NCBI GenBank assembly: GCA_949290055.1
Contig: CASEQJ010000007.1
Span: 1-62,403 of the forward strand
Reading direction: 5' to 3'
DNA from: an uncultured Olsenella sp.
GTDB taxonomy: Bacteria > Actinomycetota > Coriobacteriia > Coriobacteriales > Atopobiaceae
DNA: 62,403 bases
Part shown: positions 60,391 to 62,403 of the stretch, in pieces
Numbering within the stretch: the first letter of the stretch is position 1
Layout of the letters: every line of letters begins with the position of its first letter
The notes under the pieces: model-generated
Database searches by the model: none
Seen by the model: only the letters and a program-made list of their open reading frames with translations
Told to the model about the DNA's origin: nothing
Program-made: the position numbers and the translations under genes

Positions 60391-61517
60391 GCGCTCCCCC
60401 TCTCTCCACCAGAGCGCGGCACGCTCGCGAAGACGGTCCAGCCGCCGCGTGCGCCGGGACCGGCGCGAAACGCCCCGCCGAGCGCCCGCACGCGCTCCTC
60501 CATCGAGGCGAGCCCCATGCCGGAGCCGCCGCCGGGCGCGCCGGCCGGTGCCGTCCCATCATCAGTTACCGTAAGGCGCCAGAGCCCCGGATGCTCCACC
60601 AGCTCCACGCTCACATGGCGCGCGTCCGCGTGGCGCAGCACGTTGGAGACGGCCTCGCGCGCGACCGCTGTGAGGCAGCTCGCCACGGCGGCCGGCGCCT
60701 CTCCCGCCTCCACGCGTACCGCGGGCACGACTGCCGTCCCCGCACAGGCGCGTTCCACGACCGCGCGCACCTGAACCGAGAGGTCGCAGGCATCGTCGCG
60801 CAGGTCGTGCACGCTCGCGCGCACCTCGTCGAGCGCCTCGCGCAGGGTGAGCGCCACGGCGGCGAGGTCCTTCTCGGCAGGCTCGCCGCTGTGCACCACG
60901 CGGTACGCCTCGGCCTGCACCACGGCACGCGTGAGCAGGTGGCCCACGTTGTCGTGGATGTCACGCGCGATGCGGGCCCGCTCCGCGAGCGTGGCCAGGC
61001 GCACCTCGTAGTCCTGGGCGTCCAGGAGCTCGCGGTTCTTCTCGACAAGGGCGAGGCGGGCGGCAGCGAGGTCGTCCCGGGTGCGGAGGGCGTCGCGGCG
61101 CCGCAGCTCGGACGCCCCAACGCGCAGGCCGAGCCAGCCGCCCACAACGATCCCGACCGCGGCGAGAAGAACCGCACGTCCGTCAGGCACGCCGCGCGCT
61201 GCGCCCCAGGCAAGCGGCACGAGCACAGCGGAGGGCGCGGCGCGCACGCATCCCCGCTCCCCGGCGCTCACGCGGCACAGGTCGTAGGCAGCCACGCCGA
61301 GAAGCGCTGCGGCCTCGGGCAGGGCGCACGCGAGGGCACAGACGGCAAGCGGCGGCACGAGGGCCACCCGGCCTCGGGCGAGCTCGCAGAGGGCCGCCAG
61401 GGCAACCGCCGCCAGCAGTGCGACCACCAGGCCGGCACCAGCCGTCCCGCCCGCCGCCGCGACGAGCGCGGGCAGGCAGGCGACGAGCACCACGAGCTTG
61501 TCGGCCAGTCTCTCCAT
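60387..61517 (-). CDS. Sensor histidine kinase (HisKA_3, DesK/LiaS-like)
   Basis: 376 residues. About six hydrophobic segments at the N-terminus, a coiled region, then the phospho-acceptor ARIARDIHDNVGHLLTRAVV and the ATPase domain with VTDDGTAP and GSGMGLASMEERVRALGG. Membrane-embedded sensing of envelope stress or a drug is typical. First gene of the HK-RR-MFS operon. Confidence 0.93.
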   Translation of the reverse strand: MERLADKLVVLVACLPALVAAAGGTAGAGLVVALLAAVALAALCELARGRVALVPPLAVCALACALPEAAALLGVAAYDLCRVSAGERGCVRAAPSAVLVPLAWGAARGVPDGRAVLLAAVGIVVGGWLGLRVGASELRRRDALRTRDDLAAARLALVEKNRELLDAQDYEVRLATLAERARIARDIHDNVGHLLTRAVVQAEAYRVVHSGEPAEKDLAAVALTLREALDEVRASVHDLRDDACDLSVQVRAVVERACAGTAVVPAVRVEAGEAPAAVASCLTAVAREAVSNVLRHADARHVSVELVEHPGLWRLTVTDDGTAPAGAPGGGSGMGLASMEERVRALGGAFRAGPGARGGWTVFASVPRSGGERGSA

Positions 61518-61565
61518 GGGGCGATTCTAACAGCGCGGCCGGACAACAACACACACGGGCGTCGC

Positions 61566-62403
61566 TCACGCCGCGCCGGCGACGCGGCGGCGCGCGCGGC
61601 CGAGCGCGAGCCCCACGGCAAAGAGCGTCACCGCGAAGAGCAGAACGATCCCCAGGTTGGTCCCCAGCTCGGCGGCCAGCTCAGGCGTGAGCGCCTCGGC
61701 ATGCAGCACCGTCGCGACCGCCTGGCTCACCCAGTACGAGGGCGAGAGGCGCGCCGCCATCTGAACGACGTCGGGCAGCATGGAGAGCGGCACCCACGCC
61801 CCGCCGAGAAACGAGAGCATCATGGCGCCGATGTTGCCGCAGGCGTTGACCGCGTCCTCGCTGAGGCCGAGCTGCGCGAGCAAAAACGCTAGCGCGAGCG
61901 GCACCAGGGCAAAGGGCAGCACGCTCCCGAGCGCGCAGGCCACGAGCGCCGGGTCCGTCCCCGCGAGCGCTCCCCCACACGACGCGAGGGCCACGGCGCA
62001 GGTCCACGCCCACACGGCCACCACGAGCACGAGGCACGCCGCGACCTGCCCTGCGGAGAGACATGCGGGCGAGACGGGACCCGCCGCCGTACGACGCCGC
62101 AGCTCCGGGCGCTGGAACGCCGCAAGCGAGACCCCAGCCACCACCACGATGGAGCTCATGACGGAGTACGTCGAGAAGTTCAGGTACGTGGCGAGCCGGT
62201 CGGCACCGCCGAGCGCGCCCTCTGACTCCCGCACGTCCACCTCGGCCCGCTCGGCCACGCTGGCCTGCGCGAGGTGCGCGACCTCGGTCGCCGACACCAG
62301 CGGCTCGCGCGCCGCCGCGGCGGCCGCGAGCGAGACCCCGCGTGACGCCGCCTGCGCGGCGAGCGCCCCCGCCTGCACGTCCTGGCCGTAGGCGACCTCG
62401 AGC
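61566..62403 (-). CDS. ABC-2 type permease, cut by the window end
   Basis: The reading frame is open to the right edge, so the N-terminal part is missing. What remains has a large extracellular helical region (GQDVQAGALAAQAASRGVSLA) and six C-terminal helices with SVMSSIVVVAGVSL, FLGGAWVPLSMLPDVVQ and YWVSQAV, as in ABC-2 exporters of drugs or lantibiotics. It lies upstream of, and on the same strand as, the two-component operon. ATPase gene not in the window. Confidence 0.85.
   Translation of the reverse strand, partial: LEVAYGQDVQAGALAAQAASRGVSLAAAAAAREPLVSATEVAHLAQASVAERAEVDVRESEGALGGADRLATYLNFSTYSVMSSIVVVAGVSLAAFQRPELRRRTAAGPVSPACLSAGQVAACLVLVVAVWAWTCAVALASCGGALAGTDPALVACALGSVLPFALVPLALAFLLAQLGLSEDAVNACGNIGAMMLSFLGGAWVPLSMLPDVVQMAARLSPSYWVSQAVATVLHAEALTPELAAELGTNLGIVLLFAVTLFAVGLALGRARRRVAGAA

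Overview
The window is about 69% GC and reads like the chromosome of a Coriobacteriia member, most like the Olsenella/Atopobiaceae group. The basis is very high GC with strong GC3, an ECF transporter gene next to a DUF4430 lipoprotein, many Tat-type lipoproteins and flavodoxin-like redox proteins. This placement is inference from gene content; no rRNA or tRNA is present. The first ~780 bases have clearly lower GC and encode the end of a Bacteroidales-type carbohydrate-binding protein that runs straight into a truncated ecfT. The left end is therefore probably an assembly chimera from a gut or rumen metagenome.

Layout. 0.8-5.8 kb: ecfT fragment, DUF4430 lipoprotein with a possible cobalamin-type riboswitch, a sortase-anchored surface protein and a Ca2+/Na+ antiporter. 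6-12.7 kb: XRE-type membrane regulator, LysE exporter, polar amino-acid ABC operon, panE, PH-domain membrane protein and an MFS exporter. 12.8-20.6 kb: VanZ-RDD protein, a divergent pair of ribosome-protection genes (TetM-like GTPase and ABC-F ATPase), SdpI, CorA, GNAT and acyltransferase. 20.7-26.2 kb: beta-glucoside PTS operon (GH1, IIBCA permease, RpiR regulator) and an AEC permease. 26.2-34.5 kb: a redox cluster (aldo/keto reductase, cupin, carboxymuconolactone decarboxylase, cyclophilin-like protein, LysR, three flavodoxin-like proteins, iron alcohol dehydrogenase, TetR) with an embedded relB-yoeB pair. 34.7-40.7 kb: small housekeeping and stress genes plus a SPASM radical SAM enzyme. 40.9-44.3 kb: FecCD-type metal-chelate importer. 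44.3-50.7 kb: CHAD protein, lipase, a frameshifted CmpB-type membrane gene, LysR and an oxidoreductase. 50.7-58.5 kb: flavin reductase, MBL hydrolase, a DUF1778-GNAT toxin-antitoxin pair, S10 peptidase, YbaK, a YhcG/DUF1016 nuclease, SWIM protein, tag and DUF1810. 58.5 kb to the end: an MFS/response regulator/histidine kinase operon and a cut-off ABC-2 permease.

Two DNA-level signals stand out that gene annotation does not explain. (1) The 9-mer GAGAAGRAC (extended consensus GGCGAGAAGRACG) occurs 63 times by hand scan, about once per kb and roughly 100 times the number expected from base composition. It lies on both strands, in all three reading frames and in 5' UTRs, as expected of a DNA uptake sequence or another genome-wide recognition site. 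(2) Intergenic DNA is full of palindromes. One family has a GGGG-N3-5-CCCC core and arms that begin at the stop codon of the flanking gene. A second family near yhcG has a copy inside the nuclease gene itself, with a compensatory base-pair change. Several longer inverted repeats share architecture but not sequence. All counts and positions were made by eye and need computational confirmation.
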